From Alphaproteobacteria bacterium (lineage in GTDB: Bacteria; Pseudomonadota; Alphaproteobacteria; UBA2966; CAIVPW01): a DNA stretch of 64,000 nt. The position numbers and the translations under genes are program-made. The stretch spans positions 69,487 through 133,486 of the forward strand of contig CANKGV010000004.1 of assembly GCA_947481575.1 (NCBI GenBank), read 5' to 3'. Positions 51,101 to 58,775 of the stretch are shown in pieces. Within the stretch, counting starts at the first letter, position 1. Every line of letters starts with the position of its first letter. The notes beneath the pieces were generated by a model, which made no database searches, was not told the DNA's origin, and worked only from the letters and a program-made list of their open reading frames with translations.

Positions 51101-51575
51101 GCTGGCGGGGACCGTGGAGCGCCGCACGGAACGCCGTTCCCAGCGCGGCAGCCGTTACGCACATGTGGCATGTTCGGACCCAAGCGGCACGTTTGAGATC
51201 ACGGTGTTCTCGGAACTATTGGTGTCGGCCCGGAACCTGTTGGAGCCGGGCACCTCGATCATGGCTATGGTCGAAGGGAGTGCCGATGGCGAAAATCTGC
51301 GGCTGACGGCCCAGTCGATCCAGTCCCTGGACGAAGTGGCGACCCAGCAAGCCACGAGCTTGCAGGTCTGGGTGACCGGCCCGGAGCCGATCGGTGACCT
51401 AAAACGCATCCTGGGGCCGGGAAACAATGGCAAAGCCAGCGTTTCCATCGTTGTCCGGCCGCCGGCGGGCGATCGCGAGGTGGAAATCACCTTGCCGGGC
51501 AAGTTTGGGCTGACCCCCGCCACCCGCGAGGCGCTGGCCCGGGTCCCGGGCGTCGGCGCCATGGCCGAAGCCTGA
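48129..51575 (+). CDS. dnaE: DNA polymerase III alpha subunit
   Basis: A 1148-residue replicative polymerase. The N-terminal PHP domain starts [23 protein letters not shown]. The C-family palm holds the aspartates in [19 protein letters not shown] (about 401-419), with [14 protein letters not shown] just before. The middle has the [12 protein letters not shown] and [24 protein letters not shown] blocks, then an OB fold and C-terminal tau/SSB-interacting region. The start is GTG with only a weak ribosome site. Confidence 0.97.
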   Translation: [1148 protein letters not shown]

Positions 51576-51731
51576 GTTTTCCTTGAATCCCGGGGCGGGG
51601 CGGGCTAAGAACCCCCCGGGCGCTCGCTGAGCGCTTAATTCGCACGCAGGAACGGCCGAATTGCAGGCCACCCATCCGGTGCCCCGAGCTTACGGGGCTA
51701 CTCCTGCGGAGGCACAACCGGAGAAGACGCT
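51576..51731 (+). promoter_or_regulatory. rpsB leader region with hairpins
   Basis: This 156-bp gap contains a terminator-like hairpin, GCGCTC (51620-51625)/GAGCGC (51629-51634) followed by TTAATT, probably after dnaE. Then comes GCCCCG (51681-51686)/CGGGGC (51693-51698), with an alternative long-range pairing GTGCC (51679-51683)/GGCAC (51711-51715). The two later pairings exclude each other, which is compatible with an autoregulatory S2 leader. This is an inference from complementarity only. Confidence 0.4.
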
Positions 51732-52583
51732 ATGACCATGCCCACATTTACGATGCGCCAGCTGTTGGAAGCCGGCGTCCATTTCGGCCACCGTACCTAC
51801 CGGTGGAACCCGAAGATGGCGAAGTACATCTATGGTGCCCGCAACGGCATCCATGTGATCGACCTTCAGCAGACGATGCCGATGCTGTACCGCGCGCTCG
51901 AAGCGCTGCGTGATACGGTCGCCAAAGGCGGGCGCGTGCTGTTCGTCGGTACCAAGCACCAGGCCGCGGATGTGGTTTCGGAAGCCGCAAAGCGTTGCGG
52001 CCAGTACTACATTCACCACCGTTGGCTGGGCGGCATGCTCACCAACTGGCAGACCATCTCGGTTTCGATCAACCGGCTCAAGGAGCTGGATAAGCAGGCC
52101 GAGTCGGGCATCCAAGGCCTGACCAAGAAGGAACTGCAGCGCCTCGGCAACGAGCGCACCAAGCTTGAGCGTTCGCTCGGCGGCATCAAGGACATGGGCG
52201 GCCTGCCCGACCTGTTGTTCGTGATCGACACGAACAAGGAAGAACTCGCGATCGAAGAAGCGCGCCGCCTGAATATTCCGGTGGCTGCGATCGTCGATTC
52301 GAACTCGAACCCGGACGGCGTTACGTTCCCGATCCCGGGCAACGATGACGCCTCGCGTGCCATCAACCTCTATTGCGACCTCGCGGCGCAGGCGGTGTTG
52401 GATGGTATCCGCGAAGAGATGGCGAAGGACGGCGATGCCGGCGAAGCTGCCGAGATTCCGGGCGAGACCGTTCCGGTCGCAGCCGGTGCCGCTGCGCCGA
52501 TGGAAGACAAAGACGCCGCTCCGGCGGCGGCTGCGCCCCGTCGCCGTGGCGGCAAGCGCGAAGTAGTTGTTGAGCATAAGTAG
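51732..52583 (+). CDS. rpsB: 30S ribosomal protein S2
   Basis: A 283-residue ribosomal protein. [49 protein letters not shown] and [18 protein letters not shown] are the conserved blocks. A C-terminal alanine/proline-rich, then basic extension of about 45 residues exceeds E. coli S2, as is common in alphaproteobacteria. GGAGA lies 7 nt before ATG 51732. Confidence 0.97.
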   Translation: MTMPTFTMRQLLEAGVHFGHRTYRWNPKMAKYIYGARNGIHVIDLQQTMPMLYRALEALRDTVAKGGRVLFVGTKHQAADVVSEAAKRCGQYYIHHRWLGGMLTNWQTISVSINRLKELDKQAESGIQGLTKKELQRLGNERTKLERSLGGIKDMGGLPDLLFVIDTNKEELAIEEARRLNIPVAAIVDSNSNPDGVTFPIPGNDDASRAINLYCDLAAQAVLDGIREEMAKDGDAGEAAEIPGETVPVAAGAAAPMEDKDAAPAAAAPRRRGGKREVVVEHK

Positions 52584-52631
52584 TAGCTCGAACAATCGTT
52601 TATACGACAATTTTAACTGTGAGGTTTAGCC

Positions 52632-53570
52632 GTGGCTGAAGTCGACGCCGCCAAGGTGAAAGAACTGCGCGAACGTTCCGGCGCGGGGATGATGGACTGC
52701 AAGCGAGCGCTGACCGAGGCCGGCGGCGACATGGACAAGGCCGTGGATTGGCTGCGGTCCAAGGGCCTTGCCGCCGCCGCTAAGAAGGCCGGCCGCGTGG
52801 CCGCGGAAGGCCTCGTCGCGGTGGCCACCGACAAGACTCGTGGCGTGGCGGTGGAGGTCAATTCCGAGACCGATTTCGTTGCCCGCAACGACAAGTTCCA
52901 GGACCTGGTGCGGAATGTCGCCAAGGTCGCGTTGGGCACCAACGGCGACTACGACAAGGCCGTTGGGGCGCCGTATCCGGGCACCAAGCACACGGTCGGT
53001 GACCAGGTGAAGGAGACAGTCGCGGCGATTGGCGAGAACATCCAGTTCCGCCGCGCCAAGTCGCTGAGCGTCGCTCACGGCGCAGTGGTGAGCTACATCC
53101 ACAACGTGATCGCGCCCGATATGGGCAAGATCGCCGTTCTGGTGGCACTCGAATCCACCGGCGACGTCGCCAAACTCGCGGCGCTCGGCAAGCAACTGGC
53201 CATGCACATCGCTGCCGCCAACCCGCAGTCGCTGACGGTCGAAACCCTCGACCCGGCAGCCGTGGAGCGTGAGCGCGCGGTGTTCGCCGAACAGTCGAAG
53301 GCTTCCGGCAAGCCCGCCGACATCATCGCCAAGATGGTCGATGGCCGACTGCGCAAGTTCTACGGCGAAGCGGTGTTGCTCGAGCAGGTGTTCGTGATCG
53401 ACGGCGAGACCAAGGTTGCCCAGGTCGTCGAGAACGCCGCCAAGGACGTAGGCGCGCCGGTGAAGTTGGCCGGGTTCGTTCGCTACGCGCTCGGCGAAGG
53501 CATCGAGAAGAAGCAGGAAGACTTCGCCCAGGAAGTCGCGGCCGTGGCCGGCGTAGCGCCGCGCCGCTAG
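52632..53570 (+). CDS. tsf: Elongation factor Ts
   Basis: A 312-residue nucleotide-exchange factor for EF-Tu. The N-terminal UBA-like region shows KVKELRERSGAGMMDCKRALTEAGGDMDKAVDWLR, followed by the core NSETDFVARND motif that contacts EF-Tu. GTG start with GAGG 7 nt upstream. Follows rpsB by 48 nt in the conserved rpsB-tsf pair. Confidence 0.97.
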   Translation: MAEVDAAKVKELRERSGAGMMDCKRALTEAGGDMDKAVDWLRSKGLAAAAKKAGRVAAEGLVAVATDKTRGVAVEVNSETDFVARNDKFQDLVRNVAKVALGTNGDYDKAVGAPYPGTKHTVGDQVKETVAAIGENIQFRRAKSLSVAHGAVVSYIHNVIAPDMGKIAVLVALESTGDVAKLAALGKQLAMHIAAANPQSLTVETLDPAAVERERAVFAEQSKASGKPADIIAKMVDGRLRKFYGEAVLLEQVFVIDGETKVAQVVENAAKDVGAPVKLAGFVRYALGEGIEKKQEDFAQEVAAVAGVAPRR

Positions 53571-53603
53571 CAACCGCGACCCGTCCGCCACCAGAGACCC
53601 ATC

Positions 53604-54323
53604 ATGGCCAAACCCCGGTACCGCCGCGTGCTGCTGAAGCTCTCGGGCGAGGCGATGATGGGGTCGGGGCCGTCCGGTATCGACTATCCCGAGGTAACAC
53701 GGATCGCGAACGAGATTCGCGGTGTCCATGCCAAGGGGTTCGAGGTCTGCATCGTTATCGGCGGCGGCAACCTCGTGCGCGGGGCGGCGGCGGCGAAGTC
53801 CGGCATGGAACGGGCATCCGCCGACTACATGGGGATGTTGGCGACCGTCATCAATGCGCTGGCCCTCCAGAATTCGCTAGAACAGCTCGGTTCGCCGACC
53901 CGCGTCCTGTCGGCAATCCCGATGGCTAGCGTGTGCGAGCCCTACATCCGCCGCCGTGCGTTGCGGCACCTGGAAAAGGGCCGCGTCGTCATTTTCGCTG
54001 CTGGCACCGGCAATCCGTTCTTCACCACCGACTCGGCGGCGGCGCTGCGCGCAGCCGAGATGAACTGCGATGCCCTGCTCAAGGGTACGCAGGTCGACGG
54101 CGTGTATTCGGCCGATCCCCGCACGGACAAGAAAGCCAAGCGCTATGATAGGCTTAGCTATATGGACGTGCTGTCGCAGGATCTGAAGGTCATGGACGCT
54201 TCGGCCGTGTCGCTGGCGCGGGAAAACAAGATCCCGATCCTAGTGTTTTCCATCCACGAGTCGGGGGCCCTGGCCAATGTTTTGGCGGGCAAGGGCACCT
54301 GGACCACGATTACCGAGGAATAG
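53604..54323 (+). CDS. pyrH: Uridylate kinase
   Basis: A 239-residue hexameric UMP kinase of pyrimidine synthesis. [23 protein letters not shown] and [22 protein letters not shown] are diagnostic; [22 protein letters not shown] ends the protein. It lies 33 nt after tsf and 2 nt before frr. Confidence 0.97.
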   Translation: MAKPRYRRVLLKLSGEAMMGSGPSGIDYPEVTRIANEIRGVHAKGFEVCIVIGGGNLVRGAAAAKSGMERASADYMGMLATVINALALQNSLEQLGSPTRVLSAIPMASVCEPYIRRRALRHLEKGRVVIFAAGTGNPFFTTDSAAALRAAEMNCDALLKGTQVDGVYSADPRTDKKAKRYDRLSYMDVLSQDLKVMDASAVSLARENKIPILVFSIHESGALANVLAGKGTWTTITEE

Positions 54324-54325
54324 CC

Positions 54326-54886
54326 GTGGCCGCAAAGTTCGATATGGAAGACCTGAAGCGCCGCATGAACGGTGCACTGGAAGACTTGAAGAAGGACCTC
54401 GGCGGTCTGCGCACCGGACGTGCTTCGGTCAGCCTGCTGGACCCCGTGCAGGTGAACGCCTACGGCAGCAACATGCCGCTCAACCAGTGCGCCAACGTCA
54501 GTGCACCGGAGCCGCGGCTGCTGACCGTGCAGGTATGGGATCGCACGCTGGTCACGGCGGTGGAAAAGGGCATCCGCGCCGCCGACTTGGGGCTGAATCC
54601 GTCGGTGGACGGGCAAACCATCCGCGTCCGCATTCCCGACCTGACCGAGGAACGCCGGCGCGAACTAAGCAAGATCGCAGCCAAGTACGCCGAGCAGCAC
54701 CGCATCTCGATTCGCAATGTGCGACGCGAGGGCATGGAGCAGCTCAAGGCGATGGAAAAGACGGGCGAACTTTCGCAGGACGATCACCGCAAGCGTTCCG
54801 ATGAGGTTCAGAAACTCACCGACGGGCTGATTGCCAAGATCGATGAGACGCTGAGCAACAAGGAACGCGAAATCATGCAGGTGTGA
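54326..54886 (+). CDS. frr: Ribosome recycling factor
   Basis: A 186-residue tRNA-mimicking protein that, with EF-G, splits post-termination ribosomes. [48 protein letters not shown] and [12 protein letters not shown] are canonical. GTG start; its stop overlaps the uppS start (GTGA). Confidence 0.97.
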   Translation: MAAKFDMEDLKRRMNGALEDLKKDLGGLRTGRASVSLLDPVQVNAYGSNMPLNQCANVSAPEPRLLTVQVWDRTLVTAVEKGIRAADLGLNPSVDGQTIRVRIPDLTEERRRELSKIAAKYAEQHRISIRNVRREGMEQLKAMEKTGELSQDDHRKRSDEVQKLTDGLIAKIDETLSNKEREIMQV

Positions 54887-55629
54887 TTCCGCGTATGGAA
54901 GCCGCCGCGACTCGCGAGCTGGCTCCCGCGCCGCCGGCCCACATCGCCATCATCATGGACGGCAACGGCCGTTGGGCGCGCAACCGCGGCCTGCCGCGTG
55001 TTGCCGGCCACGAACGCGGCGCCGAATCCGCCCGTGCGGTCGTGCGGGCGTGCCGCGAACTCGGTGTCGCCTACCTCACGATCTACGCGTTTTCGTCCGA
55101 GAACTGGAACCGGCCGCAGACCGAGGTCAACGACCTCATGGGGCTGCTAAGGATCTATCTGAAGCGCGAGATCAACGAACTCGACTCGCAAGGGGTTCGC
55201 TTGCGCTTCATCGGCGCGCGGGAGCGTCTGCCACCCGATATCATCGCCGAGATCGAAGCGGCCGAGCGCCGTACCCGCGCGAACCAAGGGCTGGTTTTGG
55301 CGGTCGCGCTTAACTACGGCAGCCGCGACGAGATCGTCCATGCCGCGCGCGCGATCGCCGCCGATGTGGCGGCGGGTACGCTGCGCCCGGACCAAGTGAC
55401 CGAGGACGAATTTGCGAAGCACCTCCATACGGTGGGGATGCCCAACCCCGACCTGGTGATCCGCACCAGCGGTGAGCAGCGCCTAAGCAATTTCCTGTTG
55501 TGGCAGTCGGCCTACGCGGAACTTGTCTTCACCGACGTGCTGTGGCCGGATTTCACCAAGGACACCTTGCAACAGGCGATCGCCGAGTATCACCGCCGCG
55601 ACCGCCGCTTCGGCGCCCGTCGTGGCTGA
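54883..55629 (+). CDS. uppS: Undecaprenyl diphosphate synthase
   Basis: A cis-prenyltransferase (248 residues) making the C55 lipid carrier for peptidoglycan and [31 protein letters not shown] carries the catalytic aspartate, and [23 protein letters not shown] is the C-terminal substrate-binding block. Starts are GTG 54883 (coupled to frr) or ATG 54895; the coupling favours the former. Confidence 0.96.
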   Translation: MIPRMEAAATRELAPAPPAHIAIIMDGNGRWARNRGLPRVAGHERGAESARAVVRACRELGVAYLTIYAFSSENWNRPQTEVNDLMGLLRIYLKREINELDSQGVRLRFIGARERLPPDIIAEIEAAERRTRANQGLVLAVALNYGSRDEIVHAARAIAADVAAGTLRPDQVTEDEFAKHLHTVGMPNPDLVIRTSGEQRLSNFLLWQSAYAELVFTDVLWPDFTKDTLQQAIAEYHRRDRRFGARRG

Positions 55630-56425
55630 ACGGCTCGGGGCCCGCGCCGCGTCCGGCCTCGTCCTTGGTGCCGCCGCGATCGCCGCCACATATTGGGGCG
55701 GCTGGGTGTTCGTCGTTTTGGCGGCCGCGGTCGGAATGTTGCTGGCCAACGAATGGGACCGCCTGTGCGGCGGTAGTGGCCTCGGCCCGCAAGCACTGAT
55801 CCATGCCGCGGCAATCGCTGCGACGGCGCTGTGCGGTGGCGCCGGATCGGTGGGCACGGCGGCGATCGTCATCGGTGTTGGCACCGTACTGTCGGCGGCC
55901 GCGGCCGCGTTCGCCCAGCGTGGGGTGGCGTGGGCCGTAGGCGGATTGCTGTACACCTGCGTACCGGTGCTGGCGCTGGTTTGGCTGCGCTTGGAGGACG
56001 AGGGCGGGCGCCTTGCCGTGCTGTGGCTGTTTGCTGTGGTGTGGTCCACAGACACGGGCGCCTACTTCGTTGGCCGCGCCGTGGGCGGCCCCAAGCTCGC
56101 GCCCACCATCAGCCCGGGCAAGACATGGTCGGGCAGCTTCGGCGGTATCGCAGCGGCGGCGCTGGCGGGCCTAGCGGTCGCCCTAACTACCGGAGCGCAG
56201 GCGCCGTGGGCGTGGGTTGCGGTCAGCATCGTGTTCTCGATTGTCGGGCAGGCCGGTGATCTGGCGAAGTCGAAGGTGAAGCGCCACTTCCATGTGAAGG
56301 ACTCGGGCCATTTGATCCCCGGCCATGGCGGGGTACTCGACCGCCTCGACAGCACCTTGGCGACGGCACCCCTTGCCGCTGCGCTGCTCGTGGCCGCAGC
56401 ACGGTGGGGAATTCAGTGGCAGTGA
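55622..56425 (+). CDS. cdsA: Phosphatidate cytidylyltransferase
   Basis: A 267-residue integral membrane enzyme making CDP-diacylglycerol. The family signature is KVKRHFHVKDSGHLIPGHGGVLDRLDS near the C terminus, with a DTGAYFVGRAVGGPKLAPTISPGKTW block before it. The start is GTG 55622, overlapping the end of uppS by 8 nt. Confidence 0.94.
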   Translation: MAERLGARAASGLVLGAAAIAATYWGGWVFVVLAAAVGMLLANEWDRLCGGSGLGPQALIHAAAIAATALCGGAGSVGTAAIVIGVGTVLSAAAAAFAQRGVAWAVGGLLYTCVPVLALVWLRLEDEGGRLAVLWLFAVVWSTDTGAYFVGRAVGGPKLAPTISPGKTWSGSFGGIAAAALAGLAVALTTGAQAPWAWVAVSIVFSIVGQAGDLAKSKVKRHFHVKDSGHLIPGHGGVLDRLDSTLATAPLAAALLVAAARWGIQWQ

Positions 56426-57621
56426 CGGCGCCCCACATTGCCGGCGTCGCGTTCGAGCCGGAACTGGCTGCGCGCCGGGTCACGATCCTCGGATCGACCG
56501 GGTCGGTCGGCAAGAACACCGTAGAACTGATTGAGTCGGCCGGCAGCGGCTACGTTGTCGAGGCATTAACGGCCAATTCCAACGTGACGTTGCTGGCCCA
56601 GCAAGCGCGGCGCCTGCGCCCGCGGTTCGTGGCGATCGCCGACCCGACCAAATATGAAGCACTGCGGAGCGCTCTGGACGGATCGGGCATCCAGGTCGGC
56701 TCGGGCCCCGAAGCGGTGACCGAGGCCGCGCAACGCCCCGCGGATTGGGTCATGGCCGCGATTGTGGGCGCCGCCGGCCTGGGCGCGACCCTGGCAGCAA
56801 TCCGGCGCGGCGCGGTCGTGGCGCTGGCCAACAAGGAAACGCTGGTTTGCGCCGGTCCCCTGATGATGGCCGAAGTAACCCGCCACCGGGCGACGCTGCT
56901 GCCGGTCGATTCAGAGCACAACGCAATCTTCCAGGTGTTCGACTTCGACAACCGCGATGCCATCGATCGTATCATCCTGACCGCCTCGGGCGGTCCGTTC
57001 CGCCAGTTGGACCGCGCGGGCATGGCCGGGGTCACCCCGGCCCAGGCGATCGCTCACCCGACCTGGGAGATGGGCCAAAAGATCTCGGTCGATTCGGCGA
57101 CCATGATGAACAAGGGCCTCGAGATCATCGAGGCGCACCACCTGTTCGGGATGCCGCCGGAGAAGATCGAGGTCCTGCTACACCCGCAGTCGGTCGTCCA
57201 CAGTCTGGTGGCCTACGTCGATGGCTCGGTGCTGGCCCAGCTTGGCGCGCCAGATATGCGCACGCCGATCGCCTACACCTTGGCGTGGCCGCAGCGGCTG
57301 GCCTTTGCGGGGCGGCGCCTCGACCTTGCGGCGCTCGGCACGCTCACCTTCGAACCGCCTGACGAACAACGGTTTCCGGCCTTGCGGTTGGCCCGGGAAG
57401 CCTTGCAAAGCGGGGGGGGCGCACCTACAATTCTTAACGCCGCGAACGAGATTGCGGTGGAAGGGTTTATCGCGGGGCGAATTGGCTTTCTCGACATTGC
57501 CGGGGCCGTCGAAGAAGTCCTTGCCCAGGTTCCTGTGGGCACATTCGCTACGCTGGAAGACGTGCTGGAAACGGATGCCATCGCCCGGCGCTTCGCACGT
57601 AAAGTCATTGAACGCATCTAG
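56416..57621 (+). CDS. dxr: 1-deoxy-D-xylulose 5-phosphate reductoisomerase
   Basis: A 401-residue NADPH- and metal-dependent enzyme of the MEP isoprenoid pathway. TILGSTGSVGKNTVELI binds NADPH, ANKETLV and LPVDSEHNAIFQ are active-site segments, and WEMGQKISVDSATMMNKGLEIIEAHHLFG is diagnostic. GTG 56416 follows GGGGA at 5 nt; GTG 56404 is an alternative. An eight-base G run lies at 57412-57419 inside the gene. Confidence 0.96.
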   Translation: MAVTAPHIAGVAFEPELAARRVTILGSTGSVGKNTVELIESAGSGYVVEALTANSNVTLLAQQARRLRPRFVAIADPTKYEALRSALDGSGIQVGSGPEAVTEAAQRPADWVMAAIVGAAGLGATLAAIRRGAVVALANKETLVCAGPLMMAEVTRHRATLLPVDSEHNAIFQVFDFDNRDAIDRIILTASGGPFRQLDRAGMAGVTPAQAIAHPTWEMGQKISVDSATMMNKGLEIIEAHHLFGMPPEKIEVLLHPQSVVHSLVAYVDGSVLAQLGAPDMRTPIAYTLAWPQRLAFAGRRLDLAALGTLTFEPPDEQRFPALRLAREALQSGGGAPTILNAANEIAVEGFIAGRIGFLDIAGAVEEVLAQVPVGTFATLEDVLETDAIARRFARKVIERI

Positions 57622-57649
57622 CGCACGCGGCGCAGGAGCCCGCTAACTC

Positions 57650-58765
57650 ATGGCATTCCTGTCCTCGGCCTTGGCCTTCGTCGTGGTTTTGACCGCCCTC
57701 GTGTTCGTTCACGAGATGGGCCATTACTTGGTTGCGCGCTGGCGCGGCGTGCGGGTCGAGGTGTTCTCCATTGGCTTCGGCCGGGAGATCGCCGGTTGGA
57801 CCGACCGGACCGGCACGCGGTGGAAGATCAGCTGGATTCCGCTCGGCGGCTACGTAAAGTTCGTCGGCGACATGAACGCCGCATCGGCCGGTTCGGCCAA
57901 GGCGCTGCCGCCGGAATTGGCCAAGGACGCGTTCGCCAACAAGCCGCTCGGGAGCAGGGCGGCCGTGGTGGTGGCTGGGCCAGTGGCGAACTTCCTGTTC
58001 GCAATTGTCGTATTCGCGACCCTCTATTCCACCCTGGGCCAGCCGTTCACACCGCCCGTGATCTCGGAACTGGAACCCGGCTCCGTTGCAGAAGCTGCAG
58101 GGTTTCGTGCGGGTGACCGGTTCGTCCGGGTTGATGGCGTCTCGATCGACCGCTTCGAAGACCTGGTGCAGATCGTGTTTGCCAGCCCGGGCCGGATGCT
58201 GGACTTCACGATTCTCCGCGACGGGGCGCAGATGACGATGCGCGCGGCGCCCGGTACCCGCGAGATCGCGGCCAAGTCCGGCAGCAAGCCCCAACAGGTG
58301 GGCTATTTGGGTGTGCGCAGCAGCGGCTACGAGCAAGTGCGCCATAACCCGGCGGTGTCGGTTTGGTACGCCACCAAGCAGACGTGGCTGGTCAGCCGCG
58401 AAACCCTCGTCTCACTCGGGCGCATGGCGACCGGCGCGGGCAGCAGCGAGGACTTGCGTGGCCCGATCGGCATCGCCCAGCTCTCCGGCCAAGTGGCGCA
58501 TTTCGGTGTCGCGCCGCTGTTGGAATTCATGGCGCTTCTGTCGATCAGCCTGGGACTGCTGAATCTTTTTCCGATTCCGCTCCTCGACGGCGGGCATTTG
58601 CTTTATTACGCGTTCGAGTTTGCGCGCGGCCGCCCGTTGGGTGAGCGGGCGCAAGAGTTTGGCTTCCGGATTGGACTTGCCCTGGTGCTAATGCTGATGC
58701 TGTACGCCACGTGGAATGACTTCGTTCAGTTGGACGTCGTCGGGCGAATGCGCGAGTTGTTCTAG
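57650..58765 (+). CDS. rseP: Site-2 intramembrane zinc protease RseP
   Basis: A 371-residue inner-membrane metalloprotease that cuts anti-sigma factors and signal-peptide remnants. HEMGH at residues 21-25 supplies the zinc ligands, NLFPIPLLDGGHL provides the third ligand aspartate, and one PDZ domain lies at about 130-200. Its place between dxr and bamA is standard. Confidence 0.96.
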   Translation: MAFLSSALAFVVVLTALVFVHEMGHYLVARWRGVRVEVFSIGFGREIAGWTDRTGTRWKISWIPLGGYVKFVGDMNAASAGSAKALPPELAKDAFANKPLGSRAAVVVAGPVANFLFAIVVFATLYSTLGQPFTPPVISELEPGSVAEAAGFRAGDRFVRVDGVSIDRFEDLVQIVFASPGRMLDFTILRDGAQMTMRAAPGTREIAAKSGSKPQQVGYLGVRSSGYEQVRHNPAVSVWYATKQTWLVSRETLVSLGRMATGAGSSEDLRGPIGIAQLSGQVAHFGVAPLLEFMALLSISLGLLNLFPIPLLDGGHLLYYAFEFARGRPLGERAQEFGFRIGLALVLMLMLYATWNDFVQLDVVGRMRELF

Positions 58766-58775
58766 GGCTCGCGTG

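Noticed and set aside
49026-51164. 712-codon open frame antisense to dnaE
   Set aside because: Low-complexity antisense shadow; no motif and no upstream signals.
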